A DNA stretch of 21,884 nt, from positions 1 to 21,884 of the forward strand of contig JBFGCA010000081.1 in the NCBI GenBank assembly GCA_041567315.1, given 5' to 3'. Shown piece after piece: positions 7,526 to 15,325 of this stretch. The notes below the pieces were generated by a model. The model saw nothing but the letters and a program-made list of their open reading frames with translations, had not been told where the DNA came from and made no database searches. Source of the DNA: JBFGCA01 sp041567315. Lineage in GTDB: Bacteria; Acidobacteriota; Thermoanaerobaculia; Multivoradales; JAHEKO01. Both the position numbers and the translations under genes were made by a program. How positions within the stretch are numbered: the first letter of the stretch is position 1; the number at the start of each line of letters is the position of its first letter.

Positions 7526-7783
7526 ATGGCTCACAAGAAAGGTCAGGGCTCGAGCCGCAACGGCCGCGACTCCAATCCCCAGCATCTGGGGGTCAAGCGC
7601 TTCGGCGGTCAGCTGGTCACCGGCGGCACCATCCTGGTGCGGCAGCGGGGCACCAAGTTCTTCCCCGGCGCCAACGTCGGGCGCGCCAAGGACGACACGC
7701 TGTTCGCCAAGGCCGACGGGGTGGTCCAGTTCCAGGACCGCGGCCGCCGCGGCCGCTGGATCCACGTCCAGCCCGCCGAGTAG
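7526..7783 (+). CDS. rpmA: 50S ribosomal protein L27
   Basis: L27 (85 residues, usual size) lies at the peptidyl-transferase centre of the large subunit. The sequence is unmistakable: MAHKKGQGSSRNGRDSNPQ followed by LGVKRFGGQ, then GTKFFPGANVGRAKDDTLFA. The N-terminus starts directly with the mature-type AHKKG and has no Firmicutes-style cleavable extension. It follows rplU by 4 bases, with GAAGGGA acting as a probable ribosome binding site within the end of rplU. Confidence 0.98.
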   Translation: MAHKKGQGSSRNGRDSNPQHLGVKRFGGQLVTGGTILVRQRGTKFFPGANVGRAKDDTLFAKADGVVQFQDRGRRGRWIHVQPAE

Positions 7784-7858
7784 CCCCCCGCGCCGCCCTT
7801 CTGGCGGCCCGCCGCCGGCGAGTCCCCTCGGTGAGCAACGGCCGGCGCGCCTTCGGCT

Positions 7859-8881
7859 TTGACCTTCATCGATGAAACGGTGATCCACGTCCGGGCCGGT
7901 AACGGAGGCGACGGCTGCGTCGCCTTCCGCCGCGAGAAGTACGTGCCGCGCGGCGGCCCGTCGGGCGGCAACGGCGGCGCCGGCGGCGCGGTCTACCTGG
8001 TCGGCGATCGGCGGCGCAACACGCTCTACCACCTGCGGTTCCGCTCGCTGTACGTGGCCGAGCGCGGGCGGCACGGCGAAGGGTCGTGCCGGACCGGCCG
8101 CAGCGGCTCCGAGCTGCTGGTGCCGGTGCCCCTCGGCACCCAGGTCTTCGAGGTCGCCGACGGGGAGCGCTCCGGGCCGCTGCTGGGTCAGCTGCTGACC
8201 GACCACGAGCGGCTGCTGGTGGCCGCGGGTGGCCGCGGCGGTCGCGGCAACGCTTCCTTCGCCACCCCCACCGACCGGGCGCCGCGGCGCGCCGAGGTCG
8301 GCCAGCCGGGCGCCGAGCGCTGGCTCCGGCTGGAGCTCAAGCTGCTGGCCGATGCCGGCGTGGTGGGTCTGCCCAACGCCGGCAAGTCGACGCTGATCGC
8401 GGCGCTGTCGGCGGCCCGGCCCAAGATCGCCGACTATCCCTTCACCACCCTGGTGCCGCAGCTCGGGGTGGTGGCCGGCGAGGCCGCCAGCGAGCCGTTC
8501 GTGCTGGCCGACCTGCCGGGGCTGATCGCCGGGGCGGCCTCCGGGGCCGGGCTGGGGACCCGGTTCCTGCGCCACGTCGAGCGCTGCCGGGTACTGGTCC
8601 ACCTGGTCGACCTGTCGGCGGCCGAGGGCAGCGCCGCCGCCGACCTGCGGACGGTGGAGCAGGAGCTCGGCGCCCACGACCCGGCGCTGCTCGAGCGCCG
8701 GCGGCTGGTGGTGGGGAGCAAGCTGGACGCGGCGCGGCCCGAGCGGCAGGCGGAGCTGCGGCAGGCGGCGGCCGCGGCCGGTCTCGACTATCTGGAGATC
8801 AGCGCCGTCACCCGTCAGGGGTTGGGCGCGCTGGTGGCGGCGATCCGCGGGGCGCTGGCGGCGGCGGTCGAGCGGCCATGA
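7859..8881 (+). CDS. obg: Obg-family GTPase (ribosome assembly)
   Basis: Obg/CgtA GTPase (340 residues) acts in 50S assembly and stress control. The N-terminal glycine-rich Obg fold spans about residues 1-158 (FIDETVIHVRAGNGGDGC, REKYVPRGGPSGGNGG). The G domain follows: G1 GLPNAGKST (170-178), G2 FTTLVPQLG, G3 DLPGLIAGA (218-226), G4 as SKLD (287-290) instead of NKxD, and G5 EISAVT (313-318). I chose the TTG at 7859 because it gives the family N-terminus with no extension; no in-frame ATG exists nearby and the ribosome binding site is weak. The stop overlaps nadD as ATGA. The C-terminal acidic domain found in some Obg proteins is missing. Confidence 0.95.
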   Translation: MTFIDETVIHVRAGNGGDGCVAFRREKYVPRGGPSGGNGGAGGAVYLVGDRRRNTLYHLRFRSLYVAERGRHGEGSCRTGRSGSELLVPVPLGTQVFEVADGERSGPLLGQLLTDHERLLVAAGGRGGRGNASFATPTDRAPRRAEVGQPGAERWLRLELKLLADAGVVGLPNAGKSTLIAALSAARPKIADYPFTTLVPQLGVVAGEAASEPFVLADLPGLIAGAASGAGLGTRFLRHVERCRVLVHLVDLSAAEGSAAADLRTVEQELGAHDPALLERRRLVVGSKLDAARPERQAELRQAAAAAGLDYLEISAVTRQGLGALVAAIRGALAAAVERP

Positions 8882-9486
8882 AGCTGGGGCTGTTCGGGGG
8901 CAGCTTCGACCCCATCCACGAGGGACACCTCGAGCCGGTGCGTCAGGCCCGCCGGCTGCTGGCGCTCGACCGGGTGGTCTTCCTGCCCACCGCGGTGCCG
9001 CCCCACAAGCCCGGGCGGCAGTTCGCCCCGGCGCACGCGCGCTATGCGATGGTGGAGCTGGCGTTGCTCGGCGAGGAGGGGCTCTACGCCTCCGCCTTCG
9101 AGCTGACCGAGGGCCGGCCCGCCTACACGGTCGACACCCTGGAGCACTTTCGCAAGCGGCACCCGGGCGCCGAGCTCTACCTGCTGCTGGGGGGCGACAG
9201 CTTCGTCGAGCTCGACACCTGGAAGCGCTGGCCGGACATCGTCCAGCTCGCCCGGCTGGCGGTGCTGGTGCGGCCGCCCCTCAGCCTGGAGCAGGTGCGC
9301 GACCGCTTGTCGCCCGAACTGGTCGGCCTGACGGCGAGCGAGCGGGTCCACTTCGTTCCCAACGACCCGGTCGCCGCCTCTTCGACCGGGCTGCGCGAGC
9401 TGATCGCGCGGGGCGAAGAGCCGCCGCCGGGCGTGGTGCCGACGCTGGTGCTAGAGTACATCCGGAAGTACTCCCTCTATCGATGA
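8878..9486 (+). CDS. nadD: Nicotinate-nucleotide adenylyltransferase
   Basis: NadD joins ATP and nicotinate mononucleotide to give deamido-NAD in NAD biosynthesis. The 202-residue product has the nucleotidyltransferase signature GGSFDPIHEGHL (residues 7-18), the substrate-loop PTAVPPHKP (37-45), the LLLGGDSFVELDTWKRW block (102-118) and the SSTGLRELI version of the ISSTxxR motif (168-176). The start overlaps the obg stop by four bases (ATGA) and its stop overlaps rsfS likewise, so the three genes are translationally coupled. The same frame is open far upstream, but those codons shadow obg. Confidence 0.97.
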   Translation: MKLGLFGGSFDPIHEGHLEPVRQARRLLALDRVVFLPTAVPPHKPGRQFAPAHARYAMVELALLGEEGLYASAFELTEGRPAYTVDTLEHFRKRHPGAELYLLLGGDSFVELDTWKRWPDIVQLARLAVLVRPPLSLEQVRDRLSPELVGLTASERVHFVPNDPVAASSTGLRELIARGEEPPPGVVPTLVLEYIRKYSLYR

Positions 9487-9872
9487 CCGTCGGCGCCGCC
9501 AGGACCCTCGACGTCGAGACCCGGTGTCGGCAGGTGGTGGCGGCCGCCGAGGACCGCAAGGCCGAGGGCCTCAAGGTGCTGCGGCTGGCCGAGGTGTCCG
9601 ACTTCACCGACTACTTCCTGATCTGCAGCGGCCACAGCGAGCGCCAGGTGCAGGCGATCGCCGACGGCGTCCAGGAGAGCCTGCGGGCCGCCCGCGTCCG
9701 ACCGCTCCACGTCGAAGGCTACCGCCCCGGGCGCTGGATCCTGCTCGACTACGGGGACCTGATCGTCCACATCTTCAACGGTGAGACCCGCGCCTACTAC
9801 CGGCTGGAGCGCTTGTGGGCGGACGCGCCGGACGTGACCGCCGAGTTCGCCCGGGCGCCCGCCGCCGGGTAG
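9483..9872 (+). CDS. rsfS: Ribosomal silencing factor RsfS
   Basis: RsfS (129 residues) binds L14 on the large subunit and blocks subunit joining when nutrients are low. The family core is visible: a KAEGLKVLRLAEVSDFTDYF stretch followed by LICSGHSERQVQAIADGV, then HVEGYRPGRWILLDYGDLIV and HIFNGETRAYYRLERLW. The length is normal. Its ATG overlaps the nadD stop (ATGA). The nadD-rsfS pair after obg is a common bacterial order and supports all three calls. Confidence 0.97.
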   Translation: MTVGAARTLDVETRCRQVVAAAEDRKAEGLKVLRLAEVSDFTDYFLICSGHSERQVQAIADGVQESLRAARVRPLHVEGYRPGRWILLDYGDLIVHIFNGETRAYYRLERLWADAPDVTAEFARAPAAG

Positions 9873-9894
9873 CGCCGGGCACGGCGGCCATCCG

Positions 9895-10806
9895 GTGACG
9901 GCCTCGCGCTCGCTGGCCGATCTCGTCGAGACCTCACCCGCCCTGGCCGGGCCGCTGCGCGGCGCCGCCCGGGCGGCCTCCACCGAGGCGCCGATTTTGA
10001 TCCTCGGCGAGTCCGGCAGCGGGCGGACCACCCTGGCCCGCGCCCTCCACGCGGCCAGCCGGCGCGCCGCCGGTCCGCTGGTCGAGGTCGACGTCGGGGT
10101 GGTCCCCGGCACGCTGTTCGAGAGCGAACTGTTCGGGCACCGCCCGGGCGCCTTCACCGGCGCCGGGGCCGCGCGGGCGGGTCGGGTGGAGCGCGCCGAG
10201 GGCGGCACCCTGCTGCTCGATCATCTGGTCGGGCTGCCGCAGGCGGTGCAGCCCAAGCTCCTGCGGCTGCTGGCCGAGCGGCGCTACGTGCCGTTGGGCG
10301 GCGGCGAGCAGCGGGCCGACGTGCGGTTCATCGGCATCGCCTCCGAAGAGCTGCCGGAGATGGTCGCCCGCGGCGCCTTCCGCGCCGATCTCTACTACCG
10401 GCTGGAGGTGGTGACCCTCAGGTTGCCGCCGCTGCGCGAGCGGCGCGCCGACCTGCCGCGGCTGGTGGACGCCCTGCTGGCCGATCTGGGAGAGCGGCTC
10501 CGGCGGCCGGGGCTGTCGCTGCGGCCGGCGGCCCGCGCCTGGATGCTCGATTACGACTGGCCGGGCAACCTGCGGCAGCTGCGCAACGTGCTCGAGCGAT
10601 CGGCGATCCTGGCGTCGGGGGAGGAGCTGGACCCACCGCCGCCGCCGGACCTGACGGCGGTTCCGGCGCCGCTGGCCGAGGTCGAGCGCCGGCAGATCCT
10701 CCGGGCCCTGGCCCACACCCGCGGTCACCAGGGGAGGGCCGCCCGGCTGCTGGGCATCAGCCGCAAGACGCTGTGGCAGAAGCGGCGCCGCTACGGGATC
10801 CCGTGA
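9895..10806 (+). CDS. Sigma54-activator-type AAA+ regulator with altered ATPase residues
   Basis: 303-residue protein made of a sigma54-interaction AAA+ domain (about 1-245) and a C-terminal Fis-type helix-turn-helix (about 264-303, QGRAARLLGISRKTLWQKRR). There is no N-terminal sensory or receiver domain. The sigma54-contacting GAFTGA loop (85-90), the arginine-finger segment FRADLYYRL (162-170) and WPGNLRQLRN (222-231) are intact. Three ATPase positions differ from the family: Walker A reads GESGSGRT with Arg44 for Lys; Walker B is LLLDH with His110 for Glu; the usual VNC asparagine is Asp66. It begins with GTG at 9895, 22 bases after rsfS, and overlaps the peptidase start (GTGA). It may be a non-hydrolysing or specialised regulator. 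No sigma54 promoter was identified. Confidence 0.85.
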   Translation: MTASRSLADLVETSPALAGPLRGAARAASTEAPILILGESGSGRTTLARALHAASRRAAGPLVEVDVGVVPGTLFESELFGHRPGAFTGAGAARAGRVERAEGGTLLLDHLVGLPQAVQPKLLRLLAERRYVPLGGGEQRADVRFIGIASEELPEMVARGAFRADLYYRLEVVTLRLPPLRERRADLPRLVDALLADLGERLRRPGLSLRPAARAWMLDYDWPGNLRQLRNVLERSAILASGEELDPPPPPDLTAVPAPLAEVERRQILRALAHTRGHQGRAARLLGISRKTLWQKRRRYGIP

Positions 10807-12335
10807 GCAGCCCCGCCCGACCCTCGCGGCCAGCCGACCGAAAGGTGGCCACTCCTCCACGGCCCGCCGCCGCGGCGGCGATGGGCGTGCTGCTCGCCCT
10901 GCTCCCGCCGCCGATCGCCGCCGGTCGGAGGGTCGGTGGCGCGCCCGTCACGCAGGCGGCGGCTGTTCGGGCTCCGGCTGCGCAGCCTCGGGTAGCGGGG
11001 GCGCCGGTCCCCGGCCTCGCGCCGCTGGAGCTGGCCGTGCGCCTGGCCGAGCTGGGACCGCGCGAACCGGGGAGCGCCGCCCACCGGCAGGCCGTCGAGC
11101 TGCTGCTGGAGGCGATGACCGCCGCCGGTCTGAGCGCCGTCGCGGCCCTGCCGGCGGCCGGCGGCGACGGCCTGACGGCGCTCTCCGGCGTGCTGACCGG
11201 GAGCTCCGAGCGCGAGATCGTGCTCTCCGCCCACTTCGACACCGTCGCCGGCAGTCCGGGAGCCGGCGACGACGCCTCGGGCTGTGCGGTGGTGGTAGCG
11301 GCCGCCGCCGAGCTGGCGCCGGCGCCGCTCGGGCACACGGTGCGGGTGCTGATCTTCGACCGCGAGGAGTCGGGTCTGGCCGGCAGCCGCGAGTGGGTGG
11401 CGGCCCTCGAGCCGGTAGCCCGGCAACGCATCCTCGCCGACCTCAACCTGGAGATGGTGGGCTGGCCGGGAAGCGGCGGCGCCGTGCTCCATACCTTCCC
11501 GGTGCGGCGCGGGGATGCCTGGAGGCTCACTCCCGGCTGGCTGGTGCATGGGGCGCTGCGGGGCGCCGAAGCCGCCGCCTGGCCGCTGGCGGTCGTCGAT
11601 CCGCTGCTGTCCTGGTTCGGCCAACTGGCGCTCCGCGCAGCGCGACCCACTCACGCCGCCGACAGCGACAGCTTCCTGGCCGCCGGCATCCCGTCGATCC
11701 TGTTCTCGGACAGCTCGCTGTCCAGCTTCGACCCCGCCTACCACCGGGCGGGCGACGCCGCCGGACGTCTCGACGGCGAGCGCCTCGAGCGCTGGACCCG
11801 GGCGTTGGCCGCGATCGTCCGGCGGCTCGACGCCCTCCCGGCCCGGCCGGCGGCCGAGGACGCCTACCTGGCGACGGCCGGCCGGGTGTGGCCGCGCCGC
11901 GACCTCTACTGGGCGGGCTTCCTGCTGTGGGCGGTGCTGGTCTGGCGCGGACGGCCGGGGCGCTGGCGGGCGGCGAGCGCCGACGAGCGCCGCCGCCGCG
12001 GTCGCGCCTACCTGCCGGGCTTCGTCTTCCGGATGGTCTTCCTGGCGGCGGTGCTGGCCACCCCGGTGTTCGCGGCGGCGCTGCTTTTCCCGGCCGGTCT
12101 GTTCGCCCTGGTGCCGCCGAGCGGTCGCTGGCGCCGCCGGGTGGTGGTCGGGGCCGCCCTGCCAGCGGTGCTCTTCGCCGCCGGTCTGCTGGTGGCCAGC
12201 CTGCAGGGCCGCGCGATTCCCACCGGCGCCGCGCTGTTGCCGGCGGCCACGGTGCTGGCCACGTTGGCCGCCTTCACCTGGTGGGCGCTGGCGCTGCCGG
12301 ATGCTGCGGCGGCTGCGGAGCCGGTGCCCGAGTAG
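10803..12335 (+). CDS. Membrane-anchored M28-family metallopeptidase
   Basis: 510-residue protein with an N-terminal hydrophobic segment (about 27-41, MGVLLALLPPPIAAG), a zinc aminopeptidase-like domain and a C-terminal membrane part. Metal-site motifs are present: HFDT (His144), GAGDDASG (about 154-161), FDREESGLAGS (Glu188/Glu189), LNLEMVGW (Glu217) and YHRAGD (His314), so it should be a di-zinc exopeptidase. From about residue 367 there are roughly four membrane helices (LYWAGFLLWAVLVW, FVFRMVFLAAVLATPVFAAALLF and later ones). I chose GTG at 10803 because it overlaps the preceding stop as GTGA, the style of this operon; an ATG at 10773 in the same frame lies inside the previous gene, and an ATG at 10881 is another option. 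The substrate is unknown. Confidence 0.85.
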   Translation: MSSPARPSRPADRKVATPPRPAAAAAMGVLLALLPPPIAAGRRVGGAPVTQAAAVRAPAAQPRVAGAPVPGLAPLELAVRLAELGPREPGSAAHRQAVELLLEAMTAAGLSAVAALPAAGGDGLTALSGVLTGSSEREIVLSAHFDTVAGSPGAGDDASGCAVVVAAAAELAPAPLGHTVRVLIFDREESGLAGSREWVAALEPVARQRILADLNLEMVGWPGSGGAVLHTFPVRRGDAWRLTPGWLVHGALRGAEAAAWPLAVVDPLLSWFGQLALRAARPTHAADSDSFLAAGIPSILFSDSSLSSFDPAYHRAGDAAGRLDGERLERWTRALAAIVRRLDALPARPAAEDAYLATAGRVWPRRDLYWAGFLLWAVLVWRGRPGRWRAASADERRRRGRAYLPGFVFRMVFLAAVLATPVFAAALLFPAGLFALVPPSGRWRRRVVVGAALPAVLFAAGLLVASLQGRAIPTGAALLPAATVLATLAAFTWWALALPDAAAAAEPVPE

Positions 12336-12340
12336 AGCGC

Positions 12341-12506
12341 TAGTGTCCCGTGCAGCAAGTTCCTTTACATTCGAGCGGCGCCGCATCCCGCTGGGCGGCG
12401 TTGCTCCTCGGTCGCATATGGCCTCGATATGCTCGCTCGTTGCGCCTTGCCCAGCGGGCGCTTCGCCGCTCTCGATGTGACAAGGAACTCACCGCACGGA
12501 ACACTA
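12341..12506. mobile_element. 166-bp near-palindromic element with TA flanks (MITE-like)
   Basis: The two halves are imperfect inverted copies centred at 12423. The ends are TAGTGTCCCGTGC (12341-12353) and GCACGGAACACTA (12494-12506), 12 of 13 positions complementary. Further inside, AGTTCCTT (12358-12365) pairs with AAGGAACT (12482-12489), GAGCGGCG (12373-12380) with CGCCGCTC (12464-12471), CCCGCTGGGC (12387-12396) with GCCCAGCGGG (12449-12458), and the centre is GCATAT/ATATGC (12414-12419, 12427-12432). The terminal TA at both ends suits the TA target duplication of IS630/Tc1-mariner-type elements. No transposase is encoded, so it would be a non-autonomous derivative. It lies between convergent genes and its right end supplies the TAG stop of the crotonase gene. 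It could also serve as a bidirectional terminator. Confidence 0.7.
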
Positions 12507-13280
12507 CCGGCCCTGCCACTCGGGCTTACGCTTGGCCAGGAAGGCGGCCACGCCCTCTTCCTTGTCGCGGCTCGAGAAGCACAGGCAGAACAGGTCGCGC
12601 TCGTAGAGGATGCCCTCCTCGATCGCCAGCCGCTGGCTGGCGCGCACCGCCTGCTTGGCGACCTTGAGGGTCAGCGGACTCTTGGAGGCGATCTTCCCGG
12701 CCAGCTCCAGGGTCCGCGCGCGCAGCTCCTCGTGGGGGACCACCAGCTCGACGAGACCGATCCGCTCGGCCTCTGTAGCGTCGATCATGTCGCCGGTCAG
12801 CACCAGCCGCATGGCGTGGCCGGGGCCGACCAGCCGCGGCAGGCGCTGGGTGCCGCCGCCGCCGGGGATCAGCCCGAGGTTGATCTCGGGCTGTCCGAAC
12901 CGCGCCTTCTCCGAAGCCACCCGCAGGTCGCAGGAGCTGGCCAGCTCGCAGCCGCCGCCCAGACAGTAGCCGTTGATCATGGCGATCACCGGTTTCGGAA
13001 AGCCGGCCATGACGTCGAAGATGCGGGGCTGCCGCATGGCGTGGCGCTGGTCGAAGGGGGTGCGGCCCTCGAACTCGCCGATGTCGGCGCCGGCGATGAA
13101 CGCCTTGTCGCCGGACCCGGTGAGGACCACCACGCCGACGCCGTCGTCGGTCTCGATGGCGGCCAGCGCCGCGAGCACCTCGTCGCGCACCTGCTGATTG
13201 AGGGCGTTGAGCTTGTCGGGGCGGTTGACGGTGAGGATGGCGACGCGCCCCTCACGCTCCACGATCAGGGTCTCGGACAT
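12504..13280 (-). CDS. Enoyl-CoA hydratase (crotonase family)
   Basis: Crotonase of 258 residues, probably hydrating short-chain enoyl-CoA in beta-oxidation. The oxyanion-hole segments are AFIAGADIGEF (60-70) and GYCLGGGCELA (104-114). Both catalytic glutamates are present: Glu112 in GGGCELA and Glu132 in GQPEINLGLIPGGGGTQRLP. The C-terminus EEGVAAFLAKRKPEWQGR is full length. The ATG at 13280 has a clear ribosome binding site, GGAGGGAG; the frame is open far upstream only as an antisense shadow. It is the last gene of a minus-strand operon. Its TAG stop lies in the terminal TAGTGT of the palindromic element, so that element sits flush against the gene without shortening it. Confidence 0.93.
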   Translation of the reverse strand: MSETLIVEREGRVAILTVNRPDKLNALNQQVRDEVLAALAAIETDDGVGVVVLTGSGDKAFIAGADIGEFEGRTPFDQRHAMRQPRIFDVMAGFPKPVIAMINGYCLGGGCELASSCDLRVASEKARFGQPEINLGLIPGGGGTQRLPRLVGPGHAMRLVLTGDMIDATEAERIGLVELVVPHEELRARTLELAGKIASKSPLTLKVAKQAVRASQRLAIEEGILYERDLFCLCFSSRDKEEGVAAFLAKRKPEWQGR

Positions 13281-13300
13281 CGGGGTCTCCCTCCAGTCTC

Positions 13301-14065
13301 CTATTGATGTTTCCAGCGCGGCGATCGCTTTTCGAGGAAGGCAGCGACCCCTTCCTCGACGTCGGCGGAGGCCAGCAGCTCGTCGAGGTAGAGGCGCTCG
13401 GTGGCGGCCAGCGCCTCGGCGAACGGTCGCTCGCAGCCCTCCCGGACGGCCCGCTTGAGAAGCCCGGTGACGGCGGCACTCTTGCTCAGGATCGTCTCGG
13501 TCAGCTCCTCGAGCCGCGCCTCGAGCTGGCAGGCCGGGGCACGGTGGGTGACGATCCCCAGCCGCTCGGCCTCTGCGCAGTCGAGACGGCGGCCGGTCAG
13601 CAGCAGCTCGAGGGTGCGGCCGCCGCCCAGGCGCCGCGGGTAGGCGGCGGCGGCGAACGGCGGGTAGCAGCCGACCTCGATCTCGGGCTGCCCGAAGCGG
13701 CTGCCGTCGGCCGCCAGCAGCAGGTCGCAGGCGGTCGCCAGCTCCATGCCGCCCCCCAGGCAGTGGCCCTCTACCACCGCCAGCGTGACGCAGCGCAGCC
13801 GTCCCAGCACGGCGAGCGCCCGGTGGAAGCGCTCGAGCATCCGGGGCGCCCGTTCGCGGGTGTGATCCTCCACCGCGACCCCGGCCGAGAAGGCGCGACC
13901 GCCGGCGCCGCGCACCACCAGCAGCTGGACGCCGTCGTCGGTCTCCAGCTCCCGCAGCCGCTCGCCCAGCTCGCCGAGCGCCGCCAGGTCGAGGACGTTG
14001 AGCGGCGGCCGGTCGAGGGTGAGGGTGACGGCGCGGCCGCGCCGGTCGAGGCGCACCGCGGTCAT
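13301..14065 (-). CDS. Crotonase-family protein resembling cyclohexadienecarbonyl-CoA hydratase
   Basis: 254-residue crotonase. It differs from the neighbour: the segment AFSAGVAVEDHTRERAPRML (58-77) followed by ERFH is the pattern I associate with cyclohexa-1,5-diene-1-carboxyl-CoA hydratases, as is PEIEVGCYPPFAAA (127-140). The catalytic glutamates are kept: Glu108 in GGGMELA and Glu128 in QPEIEVG. The C-terminus VEEGVAAFLEKRSPRWKHQ is normal. The start overlaps the thiolase stop by four bases (ATGA), and the gene ends 20 bases before the next crotonase. The exact substrate is not decided by sequence; a general enoyl-CoA hydratase role is possible because none of the other benzoyl-CoA pathway genes is in view. 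Confidence 0.85.
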   Translation of the reverse strand: MTAVRLDRRGRAVTLTLDRPPLNVLDLAALGELGERLRELETDDGVQLLVVRGAGGRAFSAGVAVEDHTRERAPRMLERFHRALAVLGRLRCVTLAVVEGHCLGGGMELATACDLLLAADGSRFGQPEIEVGCYPPFAAAAYPRRLGGGRTLELLLTGRRLDCAEAERLGIVTHRAPACQLEARLEELTETILSKSAAVTGLLKRAVREGCERPFAEALAATERLYLDELLASADVEEGVAAFLEKRSPRWKHQ

Positions 14066-15276
14066 GCGCGGTCCGCCTGCTCCGTCCTTTCACCGCACTC
14101 GACCAGGGCGGCGACGCCGAGACCGCCCGAGACGCAGAGCGTGGCCACCCCGCGCGAGCCCCCGCGGGCGGCGAGACCGTGGAGCAGGGTGACGAGGATC
14201 CGTGCGCCGGTGCAGCCGATGGGGTGTCCGAGGGCGATGGCGCCGCCGTCGGGATTGACCCGCTCGGGGTCGAAGGGCAGCTCGGCGAGACAGGCCAGCA
14301 CCTGCGAGGCGAAGGCCTCGTTGAGCTCGACCTGGTCGACGTCGCAATAGTCGAGCCGCCGCCGGGCCAGCAGCCGCCGCACCGCCGGCACCGGGCCGAT
14401 CCCCATCACCCGCGGCTCGACCCCGACCACCTCCCAGTCGATCAGCCGGCCGGCCGCCGCCAGCCCCAGCTCGGCGGCGCGCTCGGGGCTCGCCACCAGC
14501 AGCGCGGCGGCGCCGTCGGTGATCCCCGAGGCGTTGCCTGCGGTCACCGTCCCACCGTCGCGGAAGACCGTCGGCAGCCTGGCCAGCCCCGCCTCGGTGA
14601 CGCCGTCGCGCGGGTGCTCGTCGGCCGCCACCGGCGACGCCCCGCCGGCGTCGACCGGCGTCAGCTCGCGGTCGAAGCGGCCGGCGGCGCGCGCCCGCTC
14701 GCAGCGCTGCTGGCTACCGGCGGCCCAGCGGTCGGCGGCGGCGCGGTCGATGCCCGATTCGGCGGCCAGCTCCTCTGCGGTCTCGCCCATGATCAGCCCG
14801 GACAGCGGGTCGCAGAAGCCGTCCCGGTACATCCCGTCCACCAGCTCGTCGTGGCCCAGCCGCCGCCCCCAGCGCGCCCGCGGCAGCAGATAGGGGGTGT
14901 TGGACATGCTCTCGGTGCCGCCGGCCAGCACCAGCCGTGCCTCGCCCAGCCGGATGGCGCGGGCGGCGCACAGCACCGCCTGCAGCCCCGAGCCGCAGGC
15001 CTGGTTGACGGTGAAGGCCGGGCGCTCCGGGGGGACGTCCGCCCGGTGGGCGATCTGGCGGGCGACGTTGGGTCCGCCACCCGCCTGCCGGGCGTGACCG
15101 AAGATCACCTGGTCGACCGCCGCCGGGTCGAGCCCCGCCCGTTCCAGACAGGCGCCGGCCGCGGCGGCCCCCAGGTCGGCCGCCGACAGGGCGGCCAGGG
15201 CGCCCCCGAACTTGCCGATCGGGGTCCGCACCGGCGCCGCCAGCAGCAGCGGCGGCCAGCTTGCGAGAGCGCTCAC
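14062..15276 (-). CDS. Acetyl-CoA acetyltransferase (thiolase)
   Basis: 404-residue thiolase that cleaves or forms 3-ketoacyl-CoA with CoA. The active residues are present: nucleophilic Cys94 in NQACGSGLQAV, NEAFASQ (319-325), His351 in ALGHPIGCTGAR, and Cys381 in LCVSGGLGVAALVE, where the usual CxGGGxG reads CVSGGLG. N-terminal RTPIGKFGGAL and ESMSNTPYLLP are typical. It starts with GTG at 15276, preceded by a modest GGTGG, and lies 49 bases after the upstream crotonase. The ATGA overlap with the next gene shows coupling. With the hydratases it supplies the last step of a beta-oxidation-like route; 3-hydroxyacyl-CoA dehydrogenase and acyl-CoA dehydrogenase are absent from the window. Confidence 0.95.
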   Translation of the reverse strand: MSALASWPPLLLAAPVRTPIGKFGGALAALSAADLGAAAAGACLERAGLDPAAVDQVIFGHARQAGGGPNVARQIAHRADVPPERPAFTVNQACGSGLQAVLCAARAIRLGEARLVLAGGTESMSNTPYLLPRARWGRRLGHDELVDGMYRDGFCDPLSGLIMGETAEELAAESGIDRAAADRWAAGSQQRCERARAAGRFDRELTPVDAGGASPVAADEHPRDGVTEAGLARLPTVFRDGGTVTAGNASGITDGAAALLVASPERAAELGLAAAGRLIDWEVVGVEPRVMGIGPVPAVRRLLARRRLDYCDVDQVELNEAFASQVLACLAELPFDPERVNPDGGAIALGHPIGCTGARILVTLLHGLAARGGSRGVATLCVSGGLGVAALVECGERTEQADRA

Positions 15277-15325
15277 GGCTCACCACCCGGGGCGCCGGGG
15301 CGGCACGCGGCCGTCCGGCGCCGCC

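Noticed and set aside
7831..7875. 14-codon GTG frame running across the obg start
   Set aside because: Too short and unremarkable to call a leader peptide, although translational coupling to the TTG of obg cannot be ruled out.
11630..11775. M28 peptidase lacking a metal ligand because the SDHxxF-type motif reads ADSDSF
   Set aside because: A YHRAGD motif slightly further on (His314) resembles the late zinc-ligand histidine of aminopeptidases of this family, so the metal site looks complete.
12504..12520. Crotonase gene truncated by the palindromic element
   Set aside because: The protein already ends with the normal C-terminal pattern (KRKPEWQGR), so the element only supplies the stop codon.
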